The notes: generated by a model from the letters alone, not told the origin. A DNA stretch of 5,881 bases from Burkholderiales bacterium (GCA_016197345.1 JACPVY010000086.1:1-5881); one strand, 5' to 3'; shown: positions 1-5,854, numbered from the stretch's first letter. Made by a program: numbers and translations.

Positions 1-101
1 TAGTTAATTGAAAAATCTAATTTTTTGAATTTAAAATCGGTATAGGCGCAATAGATAAGTCAAATTTTCTAACAAAAAAGCCGTCTTTCTTTTTCTTTTG
101 T
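1..101. other. AT-rich flank beyond the truncated GyrI-like gene
   Basis: This stretch is much richer in A and T than the neighbouring genes and holds no recognisable coding sequence. It lies exactly where the second half of the GyrI-like domain should be encoded on the minus strand. A short minus-strand reading frame in another phase runs through it with a lysine-rich, low-complexity translation that I cannot assign to a family. It could be one side of a deletion or insertion junction, but no inverted-repeat end or target duplication can be recognised in so short a flank. Confidence 0.5.
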
Positions 102-344
102 TCAATCATCAAAAATGTATACTTCCATCTCAAAATTTTCTTGTGGACGGCAGCGGTGATGCGTGAACCAAGCGCCTGTGACGGTTTTGCCTTGGCGCCC
201 AATCGCGGTAAAAATTTCGGTCAGTGCCGGCCCCATCACTTGCGCTATTTCGCTACGTGGCACCACCATGGCGATGGCGGCGCATTGGATTTCTTCGCTC
301 TGTAGCACGCTAGGGGGAGTAATCAGTGTCTTGGTCATCGTCAT
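102..344 (-). pseudogene. Truncated GyrI-like / AraC effector-binding-like domain protein
   Basis: The 80-residue product resembles the first half of stand-alone GyrI-like small-molecule-binding proteins, a fold shared with the effector domain of AraC/BmrR regulators. Such domains are usually about 150 residues or more. The visible features are an early beta strand with a V-P-R-S-E-I segment (residues 28-33), a V-M-G-P-A-L-T-E-I helix (37-45), a G-x-x-x-T-G-A-W-F strand (52-60) and F-E-M-E-V (71-75), which normally leads into the conserved second half. Here the frame stops five residues later and AT-rich sequence follows. The start at 344 was chosen because similarity begins there; 338 is an equal alternative, and neither has a clear Shine-Dalgarno. 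An upstream ATG at 404 has a GGAG 11 bases ahead but would add residues with no family resemblance. The gene diverges from the AhpD-like gene. No DNA-binding domain is present, so a direct regulatory role is not implied. Family assignment is fairly sure; calling it broken is inference from length. Confidence 0.6.
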
Positions 345-413
345 ATTGAGCTGAATGGAATGAAGAAGTGGAGAGCTTGTAAGCAGAGTGCAAAAGCTAA
401 GCATACGCCAGTT

Positions 414-442
414 TGCTCCAGTGCCAACGTTTTGCTGGAGCA
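414..442. repeat. 8-bp inverted repeat with 13-base spacer
   Basis: TGCTCCAG at 414-421 is perfectly complementary to CTGGAGCA at 435-442. The centres of the two arms are about two helical turns apart (21 bases), which suits a dimeric regulator binding one face of the DNA. It lies 70-98 bases upstream of the GyrI-like start and about 190 bases upstream of the AhpD-like start. It could instead form a hairpin in RNA. The plus-strand copy is followed nine bases later by a short T run, but no plus-strand gene precedes it that would need a terminator. Confidence 0.45.
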
Positions 443-498
443 CTCCGCTTTTTATGCCACAAGGACTCGCCTCGTTCGCTTCAGCCTTCACCACATAA

Positions 499-513
499 TT
501 CCTTTAAAAGGAA
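499..513. promoter_or_regulatory. 15-bp palindrome, candidate operator
   Basis: TTCCTTTAAAAGGAA is a perfect 7-bp inverted repeat around a single central A. It sits between two divergent genes, 121 bases upstream of the AhpD-like start codon, the usual place for a regulator site. No regulator gene with a DNA-binding domain is visible in the window, so the protein that might bind it is unknown. Simple AT-rich palindromes also arise by chance, so the function is only suggested. Confidence 0.4.
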
Positions 514-621
514 CAATGAATTGATTTTATTGGCTATTCCTATCATCAAATGAAATCTATACCATGCACTCATTCGCTCCAATACGTAGCGAGAAATGCA
601 AACCCAACGAATCATTTTGAA

Positions 622-626
622 AAGGA
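622..626 (+). promoter_or_regulatory. Ribosome binding site of the AhpD-like gene
   Basis: AAGGA lies 7 bases before the ATG at 634. It decides the start of the AhpD-like gene, because the in-frame ATG at 550 has no comparable site. Confidence 0.7.
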
Positions 627-633
627 AAAGACC

Positions 634-1173
634 ATGTCCCGTATCAGCATCCCTAGCGCAGCAAACACGATCGAAGCCTCCAAACCACTGCTCGCCGCTG
701 TGCAACAGCAATTGGGTGTCACGCCGAATTTGATGAAGGTGGTGGGCCATAGCGCAGCCGCGCTCGAAGGCTATTTGTCACTCAATGGCGCGTTAGCCAA
801 AGGCAAGCTCAATGTGCAATTGCGTGAGCGCATCGCCCTGGCGGTAGCGCAAGCCAATAGCTGCGATTATTGTTTGTCGGCGCATCATTATCTAGGCCGC
901 CATGTGGCAAAAATCTCGGATGAAGAAATGACTGCCGCGCGTAGCGCCCAATCCCAAGATCCTAAAACCGCCGCTGCTTTACGCTTTGCCAGTGCGATTG
1001 TGGAAGGCCGTGGCATGGTGAGCGACACTGAACTCGCCGCTGTGCGCGCCGCTGGTTTTGACGAAGCTGCTGTGATCGAGATCGTCTTGAATGTGTCCTT
1101 GAATATCTTGACCAACTACGTCAACAACGTCGCGCACACCGATATCGATTTTCCGCAAGTGACAGCAAAATAA
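634..1173 (+). CDS. AhpD-like carboxymuconolactone decarboxylase family protein (peroxidase-related)
   Basis: The 179-residue product belongs to the AhpD/CMD superfamily of all-helical proteins. Members reduce peroxides through a redox-active cysteine pair, or use the same fold for carboxymuconolactone decarboxylation. Residues Glu65, Cys77, Cys80 and His84 fit exactly the E-x11-C-x2-C-x3-H signature known from mycobacterial AhpD, where the glutamate and histidine form a proton relay to the cysteines. This favours a thiol-peroxidase or disulfide-reductase type activity over decarboxylation. No signal peptide or membrane segment is seen, so it should be cytoplasmic. The start at 634 is supported by AAGGA 7 bases upstream and by the onset of family-like sequence; the frame is open back to 550 but without similarity. 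The gene is transcribed alone, divergently from the truncated GyrI-like gene, and is followed by a strong hairpin. The reductant and substrate cannot be read from the sequence, and no AhpC or OxyR gene is nearby. Confidence 0.88.
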   Translation: MSRISIPSAANTIEASKPLLAAVQQQLGVTPNLMKVVGHSAAALEGYLSLNGALAKGKLNVQLRERIALAVAQANSCDYCLSAHHYLGRHVAKISDEEMTAARSAQSQDPKTAAALRFASAIVEGRGMVSDTELAAVRAAGFDEAAVIEIVLNVSLNILTNYVNNVAHTDIDFPQVTAK

Positions 1174-1189
1174 TTTTTGCAAAAATATC

Positions 1190-1225
1190 GTGCGATAACC
1201 GTGGGATGGCCCGCCGTTATCGCAC
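1190..1225. terminator. Strong hairpin downstream of the AhpD-like gene
   Basis: GTGCGATAAC (1190-1199) pairs perfectly with GTTATCGCAC (1216-1225). After one C-C mismatch the stem continues with five more pairs (1201-1205 with 1210-1214, one of them G-T) around an ATGG loop. It starts 17 bases after the AhpD-like stop codon, so it probably ends or stabilises that transcript. It is not a textbook plus-strand terminator, because no T run follows. A T run (complement of AAAAA at 1181-1185) lies on the other side and would follow the stem if it were transcribed from the right. Confidence 0.6.
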
Positions 1226-1587
1226 CCATACTTGTCCACAATAATATTGGTGTTGCGAGTATTTTTAAAATACCGTAATTAGCTTTGAGAAAATCACAAA
1301 ATGCGGTGTTTTCGCAACAATAGCGACTCTATTTAGCAACGCTTTTCACAGCAATTCTTTTTCCGCGCAATATTGCCCGTTCCCATTTTTTCCTAGCATC
1401 TATTCATCAAATATTTTTGTTTCATATAAATCAATTGAATTTTGGAAATCGCTGACACTTTTACCAATGGTGTTGCATGCAATGCACGGAATAGCGCAAT
1501 CGGCGACCTGTCAATAATATCAGCTTGAAATTTGTTTTGCCTCAAAAAAATAGAAATATCATATCTTTATAGAAATAAAAATAATTC

Positions 1588-1600
1588 TAACCGATTGATT
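1588..1600 (-). promoter_or_regulatory. Putative IHF binding site
   Basis: The minus strand reads AATCAATCGGTTA, matching every fixed position of the IHF consensus WATCAANNNNTTR. An A-rich run (1571-1590) lies beside it, as is common for IHF sites. It is about 145 bases upstream of the TATAAT box, a distance compatible with DNA bending during activation. A match of this quality can arise by chance in AT-rich DNA. Confidence 0.35.
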
Positions 1601-1711
1601 TTTAAAAGATTTGTGTATGCAAATAACATTGATAGAAATAGGGCTTTATAAAACAGCATCAAATAGCATGGCGGTTTTTACTGGTGTTTTTAAAAGTAAT
1701 TCATGACGTTT

Positions 1712-1747
1712 TTGACGCCTAACACTTTTCACAGAAAATTGTATAAT
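1712..1747 (+). promoter_or_regulatory. Candidate promoter of the ycgR-like pseudogene
   Basis: A perfect -10 hexamer TATAAT lies at 1742-1747. The best -35 match, TTGACG at 1712-1717, is 24 bases away, which is too far for a standard sigma-70 promoter. The TATAAT may work with a weak -35 or an activator. Alternatively TTGACG may pair with GAAAAT at 1734-1739 at 16 bases spacing. The start codon at 1887 would leave a leader of roughly 130 bases. Confidence 0.4.
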
Positions 1748-1754
1748 TGACGAA

Positions 1755-1769
1755 TGAGCAGTTTGCTCA
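1755..1769. repeat. 6-bp inverted repeat just after the TATAAT box
   Basis: TGAGCA (1755-1760) and TGCTCA (1764-1769) form a perfect inverted repeat around GTT, starting 8 bases after the -10 box. The transcription start would fall at its left edge. It could be an operator where a repressor blocks initiation, or a small hairpin at the 5' end of the transcript. Confidence 0.35.
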
Positions 1770-1875
1770 AGTAAGGATGTATTCCATCGCATTTGCTGGC
1801 CCAAAAAATTGCTAGCCTCCAAAGTCGCGGATAAGAATTGAGAAATGATTTGAAAAGATTTTTTGTGTTTGCAAC

Positions 1876-1880
1876 AGGAG
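1876..1880 (+). promoter_or_regulatory. Ribosome binding site of the ycgR-like pseudogene
   Basis: AGGAG lies 6 bases before the ATG at 1887 and fixes that codon as the start, rather than the in-frame TTG at 1863. The well-preserved site suggests that the decay of the gene is recent. Confidence 0.7.
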
Positions 1881-1886
1881 AATGCT

Positions 1887-2409
1887 ATGGCTAGCTTGGA
1901 ATATCTCTCGGATATGGAAAAGTGGCACGACTATCAAATCGATTCGCAACGAGAAATTTCGCGCTTGCTTCGTGCCTCTTGCGAACAACAAAATGCGCTG
2001 AAAATGAGCGTTTCCAATTCCGATACCGACTTCGTTGCTATTCAAATTCTTGCTGTCGATGCCGAACACAATGAGGTCATTATCGATCGGCCAGAAAGCG
2101 AGGAACAGGTACAACGCATCATGCAGGCCCCCACCGTCGCTTGTGAAACCACGCGGCGGTGGCCTTGCGCTAGTGGATGAAGGCCATGTCTTGAAATGCA
2201 TCATAGGCAGCATGTTTTCCGACTGCACCCTTTATTTACCCGATTCCACCACGCTAAAAACTGCGCTACAAGTCAAAAACCTCTGCGAACGCGCAAATCC
2301 CGATGGGCTAGCACCCCGCCGCATCGGTTGTCTTTTCTATCGTCCCTCACCGATGCTGACAGACAAAATACAACGCTACATCATCAAGCTAGAAGCCGTG
2401 CGCTGGTAA
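1887..2409 (+). pseudogene. ycgR: YcgR-like flagellar brake / PilZ protein, broken by internal deletion and frameshift
   Basis: YcgR proteins bind cyclic di-GMP through a C-terminal PilZ domain and slow the flagellar motor; they are usually about 250 residues. The first frame, 1887-2180, gives an N-terminal YcgR domain: an I-S-R-L-L-R helix, then F-V-A-I-Q-I-L-A-V-D-A (residues 50-60) and V-I-I-D-R-P. It loses family resemblance after codon 89 (near 2153) and stops at 2178-2180. From about 2155 a different frame encodes the end of a PilZ domain: G-G-L-A-L-V-D-E-G, then C-T-L-Y-L-P, then R-R-I-G-C-L-F-Y and a closing K-I-Q-R-Y-I-I-K-L-E, ending at 2407-2409. Roughly 75 residues expected between them are absent. 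These include the rest of the YcgR domain, the PilZ RxxxR motif and the D-x-S of the D-x-S-x-x-G motif. A deletion out of frame by one base explains both facts. The product cannot bind c-di-GMP normally. A sequencing error alone would not remove the segment. No flagellar genes are adjacent. Confidence 0.75.
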
Positions 2410-2513
2410 CAGGCGGACTAGCGCGAACAGCGCGGAAGATGCCGGCGCCCTACTTCGTCTGCCATTAAAACTAGGCTACACTGCGCCTTCATGTCACTTT
2501 CAGCGCTCTAGCC
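2410..2513. promoter_or_regulatory. Spacer ahead of kdpD with a weak possible promoter
   Basis: This 104-base gap separates the ycgR-like remnant from kdpD. A possible -10 element TACACT lies at 2477-2482 in an A-rich context, but no good -35 is present about 17 bases further upstream. No strong terminator is seen, so read-through from the TATAAT promoter at 1742 is possible. I see no clear Shine-Dalgarno before the kdpD ATG at 2514. Confidence 0.3.
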
Positions 2514-5135
2514 ATGCCGAATCCTTCACCGCCATCCTCAGCCAGCGGTCAATTGCGCATTTATTTTGGCGCAGCGCTAGGTGTGGGCAAAACCCAAGCG
2601 ATGCTGACGGCGGCTGAAAGTCTTGCACGCGATGGGGTCGATGTTTTACTCGGCGTAAAATTAGCGCTTAGCAGCAGCCTGACGCTACTGCCTAGTGCGC
2701 AAGACGGCACAGAATTTGATCTAGCGGCCGCTTTGCAGCGTCACCCAGCCTTGATTGTGCTGCCACAAATGGCGCACGCCAATCCTGCTGGCAGTGCTAA
2801 TCGACAACGTTGGCAAGACATCCAACAATTGCTTGCCGCTGGGATCGATGTCTTTACCACTGCCCAAGTGCAAGATATCGCCAGTCTGAACCCAGTCGTC
2901 GCGAGCATCACTGGCCATGCGGTGAGCAGCACCATGCCCGATGCGGTGTTTGATAGTGCGAATGAAATCGTGCTGGTCGATATTGCTCTTGATGCCTGGC
3001 AAAAACGTATCGCCGCCGACGCTAGCCTGAATCAAGGCAATTTCCGCACAGGTAATTTGATTGCGTTGCGAGAATTAGCCTTGCGCCGTAGCGCTGAGCG
3101 TATCGGCAAAGTTGATCCCACTATCGAGCGCCCGCCTAGCCTTCCTGCCAGTGGCGGCTTGTTAGTCTGCTTAGGGACTGCCGACAACACTGGCTTTGAC
3201 GCGATGCTACAAGCCGCAGCGAGATTAGCGCAACAAATGCGCTGCCCTTGGCATGTGATCTATGTCGAAGGCCCACTCGCCCCTACGCCGCGCCAGCGCA
3301 GTCGTTTGCGGCAGCATCTGCAATTGGCGGAGCAATTAGGGGCCAAGATCGTGGTGCTATCCCATCAAAATATGGCGCAAGCGATCATCGACTATGCCCG
3401 CAGCCAGCAATTTGCCCACCTCGCGTTTGGCCGTAGCGCGCGCCCGTGGTATGCGCAATGGCCGTGGCGCCCGGACTTGGTCGGCGAAATTGCGACGCTG
3501 GCGCCAGAACTGGATTTGATCGAACTCGGGCCGCCGCCCGGCCACGCGAGCGAGGCGGAGGCTCCCGCTACATCCTTGCCTTCGCGCGCCTCACGCAATG
3601 CGCGCCCGATCAAGCAACGCCGCTATTTGCTCGCCGCCGGTGCCGCGCTAGCGATGGCTCTCTTCACCATTCCGCTCGCCCCATTTTTAGAGCTTGCCAA
3701 TATTGCGATGTTGTTTTTGCTGACGGTGGTGCTGGTTTCCTTGCGCTATGGCCGCCGCGCTTCCGTCATCGCCACCCTGATCGGGGTGGCAACAATGGCG
3801 CTGGTGATTCCACAATTTGCGCTAGCAGCAAATCGCATGCAATTGATTTTGACCTTTTTTGTCATGCTGGCAGTCGGTTTATTGATTGGGCGCTTAACCG
3901 CTAATCTGCGCTATCAAGTCTCGCTCGCGGCACGACGCGAAGCGCGCTCGCTAGCCCTGTATGAATTTGCACGCAGTTTATCGGGGGTGCTGCAAACCGA
4001 ACAAATTTTTGACATTACGCGCAATTTTATTCAACAAACTTTTCATGCCCGCGCCACCCTGATCTTGCCGGATATGGCGGGTCGCTTGCAATATCCGGGA
4101 CAAAGCAATGAACACGGCAGTACGCAAGCCCATTTATCCGTGCTAGAAATGAATACCGCACAATGGGCATTTGACCAAGCGCAAGCCGCTGGTGCCGGCA
4201 CGCAAATGATGGCGGAAAACCGTTTTTTCTTCCTGCCACTGGTAGCGCCAATGCGCACGCGCGGCATTTTGGCGATTTTGCCGCAGCAAGGTGGTTGGGA
4301 TTTATTGCCCGAGCAACGCAAACAGCTTGATACTTTTGCGGCCCTCGCCGCGATTGCGCTAGAGCGGGTGCATTACATCGAAGTGGCGCAAGAGGCTTTG
4401 CTGCATATGGAATCGGAACGCTTGCGTAATTCGCTGCTAGCGGCGCTCTCGCACGATTTACGCACGCCGCTCACCTCGTTGGTCGGTCTGTCAGAATCGC
4501 TGGCGCTCTCTAACCCACCGCTCTCTAGCGTGCAAATGGAATTAGCCAATAGCCTGCGTGACGAAGCGCTACGCATGAGCAATTTAGTCGCCAATTTGCT
4601 GGATATGGCGCGCATGCAAAATGGGCAGATCAATTTGAATTTGCAATGGCAATTTCTGGAAGAAGTGGTGGGCAGCGCTTTACGTGCTGCCCACACCCAT
4701 TTGCGCGCACATCAGGTACAAACCCAGCTTGCCCCCAATTTGCCGCTTGTGCGCTTTGATGCGGTGTTGATCGAGCGAGTGCTAGTGAATTTGCTGGAAA
4801 ATGCGGTCAAATACACGCCAGCCGGCAGTACTATTCGCATCCATGGCGAAATTGCGGGAAGTTTTCTGCAAGTGAGTGTGCAAGATAACGGGCCAGGGGT
4901 TGCCAGCGGTTTAGAAGAAGCGATTTTTGAGAAATTTACACGCGGTGAAAAAGAATCGAACAAGCCCGGCGTTGGCCTTGGTTTATCGATTTGCCGCGCT
5001 GTTATCGAGGCGCATAAAGGCAAGATATACCTGTCCCCATCGGTTGCAACTGGTGCCTGCTTTGTCTTCACCCTGCCGCTAGGGACACCACCCGAATTAC
5101 CCTGTATCGACGATATTGCATTCAGCGAAGAATAG
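2514..5135 (+). CDS. kdpD: KdpD-type sensor histidine kinase with divergent N-terminal domain
   Basis: This inner-membrane kinase phosphorylates KdpE; in the classical system it answers potassium limitation or osmotic stress. The 873 residues hold, in order: the KdpD domain (13-200) with Walker A-like G-A-A-L-G-V-G-K-T at 19-27; a universal-stress-protein-like domain (about 215-340); four close membrane segments of the DUF4118 type (about 371-390, 394-410, 416-434, 442-459); a GAF-like region (about 480-620); HisKA with phospho-acceptor His647 in S-H-D-L-R-T-P; and an HATPase with N box Asn763, D-N-G-P-G at 791-795, F-E-K-F at 805-808 and G-x-G-L-G at 819-823. All kinase residues are intact. 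Oddities are in the sensor half. The Walker B acidic pair of the family is replaced by Pro84-Gln85, the E-T-H-G-R segment after the G-V strand (near 48) is missing, and the stretch before G-N-L-I-A-L-R-E-L (180-188) is shortened. The start at 2514 gives the normal short N-terminus. kdpE follows after 10 bases; kdpFABC is not upstream. The signal sensed may therefore differ from classical KdpD. Confidence 0.93.
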   Translation: MPNPSPPSSASGQLRIYFGAALGVGKTQAMLTAAESLARDGVDVLLGVKLALSSSLTLLPSAQDGTEFDLAAALQRHPALIVLPQMAHANPAGSANRQRWQDIQQLLAAGIDVFTTAQVQDIASLNPVVASITGHAVSSTMPDAVFDSANEIVLVDIALDAWQKRIAADASLNQGNFRTGNLIALRELALRRSAERIGKVDPTIERPPSLPASGGLLVCLGTADNTGFDAMLQAAARLAQQMRCPWHVIYVEGPLAPTPRQRSRLRQHLQLAEQLGAKIVVLSHQNMAQAIIDYARSQQFAHLAFGRSARPWYAQWPWRPDLVGEIATLAPELDLIELGPPPGHASEAEAPATSLPSRASRNARPIKQRRYLLAAGAALAMALFTIPLAPFLELANIAMLFLLTVVLVSLRYGRRASVIATLIGVATMALVIPQFALAANRMQLILTFFVMLAVGLLIGRLTANLRYQVSLAARREARSLALYEFARSLSGVLQTEQIFDITRNFIQQTFHARATLILPDMAGRLQYPGQSNEHGSTQAHLSVLEMNTAQWAFDQAQAAGAGTQMMAENRFFFLPLVAPMRTRGILAILPQQGGWDLLPEQRKQLDTFAALAAIALERVHYIEVAQEALLHMESERLRNSLLAALSHDLRTPLTSLVGLSESLALSNPPLSSVQMELANSLRDEALRMSNLVANLLDMARMQNGQINLNLQWQFLEEVVGSALRAAHTHLRAHQVQTQLAPNLPLVRFDAVLIERVLVNLLENAVKYTPAGSTIRIHGEIAGSFLQVSVQDNGPGVASGLEEAIFEKFTRGEKESNKPGVGLGLSICRAVIEAHKGKIYLSPSVATGACFVFTLPLGTPPELPCIDDIAFSEE

Positions 5136-5145
5136 AGATTTGATC

Positions 5146-5841
5146 ATGACAGAACCCATCCCGGTTGCCTTACTCATCGAAGACGAACCCCAAATCCGCC
5201 GCTTTGTGCGCATGGCGCTGGAAGGTGAGGGTTGGCAGATTTTTGAAGTGGATACGCTCAAACGCGGCTTAATTGATTGCGGCACACGGCAGCCAAATCT
5301 GGTCATTCTCGACCTTGGTTTGCCTGACGGCGATGGCATGGAATTCATCCGCGATGTGCGCAAATGGTCTAGCGTGCCGATTATTGTGCTGTCGGCCCGG
5401 CAAAATGAGCACGACAAAATCGGTGCGCTGGATGCTGGCGCGGATGATTATTTAACCAAGCCATTTGGCGTTGGCGAATTGCTAGCCCGCGTGCGCGCCA
5501 ACCTACGACGCCAGCGCCAAACCGACGCTAGCCCCGATGGCCTCGTGCGTTTTGGCGATGTGTGCGTCAACACCAGTACTCGTTTAGTACAAAAAGGGAC
5601 ACAAGTTGTCCACTTAACGCGCACCGAATACCGCTTATTGAGCGTATTAGTTGCGAATGCGGGACGGGTCGTTTCCAATCCGCAATTACTACGCGAAGTA
5701 TGGGGGCCATCGCATGTGGAAGACGGCCATTACTTGCGCATTTATATGGGCCACCTGCGGCAAAAGCTAGAAGACGATCCTGCGCAGCCGAAGTATTTGA
5801 TTACCGAGACTGCGGTCGGCTATCGCTTGCTACTACAGTGA
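5146..5841 (+). CDS. kdpE: KdpE-type response regulator (OmpR/PhoB family)
   Basis: This 231-residue cytoplasmic transcription factor is the expected partner of the KdpD kinase just upstream. The receiver domain (about 7-120) has the acidic pocket Glu12-Asp13, phospho-acceptor Asp56 in I-L-D-L-G-L-P-D-G-D-G, Ser83 and Lys105 in L-T-K-P-F-G-V-G-E-L, a run characteristic of KdpE. The OmpR-type winged-helix DNA-binding domain (about 130-229) contains L-T-R-T-E-Y-R-L-L, a recognition-helix region around H-Y-L-R-I-Y-M-G-H-L-R-Q-K-L-E, and the closing wing ending in G-Y-R-L-L. All key residues are present, so it should be functional. The start at 5146 fits the family N-terminus and lies 10 bases after the kdpD stop, with a weak AGAG 8 bases before it. 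An in-frame ATG at 5116 would overlap kdpD and add ten unrelated residues. It is co-transcribed with kdpD. The classical target is the kdpFABC promoter, which is not in this window, so its regulon here is unknown. Confidence 0.95.
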   Translation: MTEPIPVALLIEDEPQIRRFVRMALEGEGWQIFEVDTLKRGLIDCGTRQPNLVILDLGLPDGDGMEFIRDVRKWSSVPIIVLSARQNEHDKIGALDAGADDYLTKPFGVGELLARVRANLRRQRQTDASPDGLVRFGDVCVNTSTRLVQKGTQVVHLTRTEYRLLSVLVANAGRVVSNPQLLREVWGPSHVEDGHYLRIYMGHLRQKLEDDPAQPKYLITETAVGYRLLLQ

Positions 5842-5854
5842 ACGCTAAGCTGGA

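Larger units (their letters stand above)
345..633. other. Divergent intergenic region between the GyrI-like and AhpD-like genes
   Basis: This roughly 290-base spacer must carry the promoters of both divergent genes. I see no pair of hexamers close enough to consensus to name a promoter with confidence. It contains two clear inverted repeats, at 414-442 and 499-513, described separately. The plus-strand reading frame of the AhpD-like gene stays open back to 550, but those extra 28 codons look non-coding and are excluded. Confidence 0.5.
1226..1862. other. Long AT-rich intergenic region without a gene
   Basis: About 640 bases with no open frame of note and no recognisable gene remnant on either strand. 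The composition is clearly more AT-rich than the flanking genes. It holds a 15-bp palindrome GTATTTTTAAAATAC at 1259-1273, a 10-bp palindrome TTGCATGCAA at 1473-1482, and two copies of CTTTTCACAG at 1342-1351 and 1725-1734. It also has a full match to the IHF consensus at 1588-1600 and a TATAAT box at 1742-1747 that probably drives the broken ycgR-like gene. It contains no tRNA or CRISPR repeats. A small RNA cannot be excluded by eye. Confidence 0.55.

Noticed and set aside
80..151. GCCGTC (80-85) with GACGGC (146-151) as a terminator for the GyrI-like gene
   Set aside because: The arms are 60 bases apart and one lies inside the coding part, so a normal terminator hairpin is unlikely.
345..494. 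Longer minus-strand GyrI-like protein starting at 494 or 404
   Set aside because: The added residues do not look like a GyrI-like domain and they read through the inverted repeat in the spacer. The GGAG before 404 is 11 bases away and not decisive.
550..633. N-terminal extension of the AhpD-like gene from an ATG at 550
   Set aside because: The 28 extra residues resemble no family member, there is no Shine-Dalgarno at 550, and AAGGA is ideally placed before 634.
481..750. Minus-strand open frame of 89 codons
   Set aside because: It crosses the divergent promoter region and the start of the AhpD-like gene, and its translation shows no domain.
1231..1239. DnaA-box-like TTGTCCACA
   Set aside because: A single near-match with one mismatch and no cluster of boxes or dnaA/dnaN neighbourhood does not support an origin.
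409..1768. Shared CAGTTTGCTC at 409-418 and 1759-1768
   Set aside because: About this many 10-mer repeats are expected by chance in a window of this size, and the flanks do not match.
1812..2228. Minus-strand open frame of 138 codons opposite the ycgR-like gene
   Set aside because: It is a shadow of the ycgR-like frames; the plus-strand translation gives clear YcgR and PilZ similarity while this one gives none.
3446..3904. Plus-strand open frame of 152 codons inside kdpD
   Set aside because: It lies wholly within the kdpD frame and gives an arginine/alanine-rich translation typical of an out-of-frame read.
5116..5145. Upstream start of kdpE overlapping kdpD
   Set aside because: The ten extra residues are not family-like; KdpE proteins start close to the receiver domain, as from 5146.
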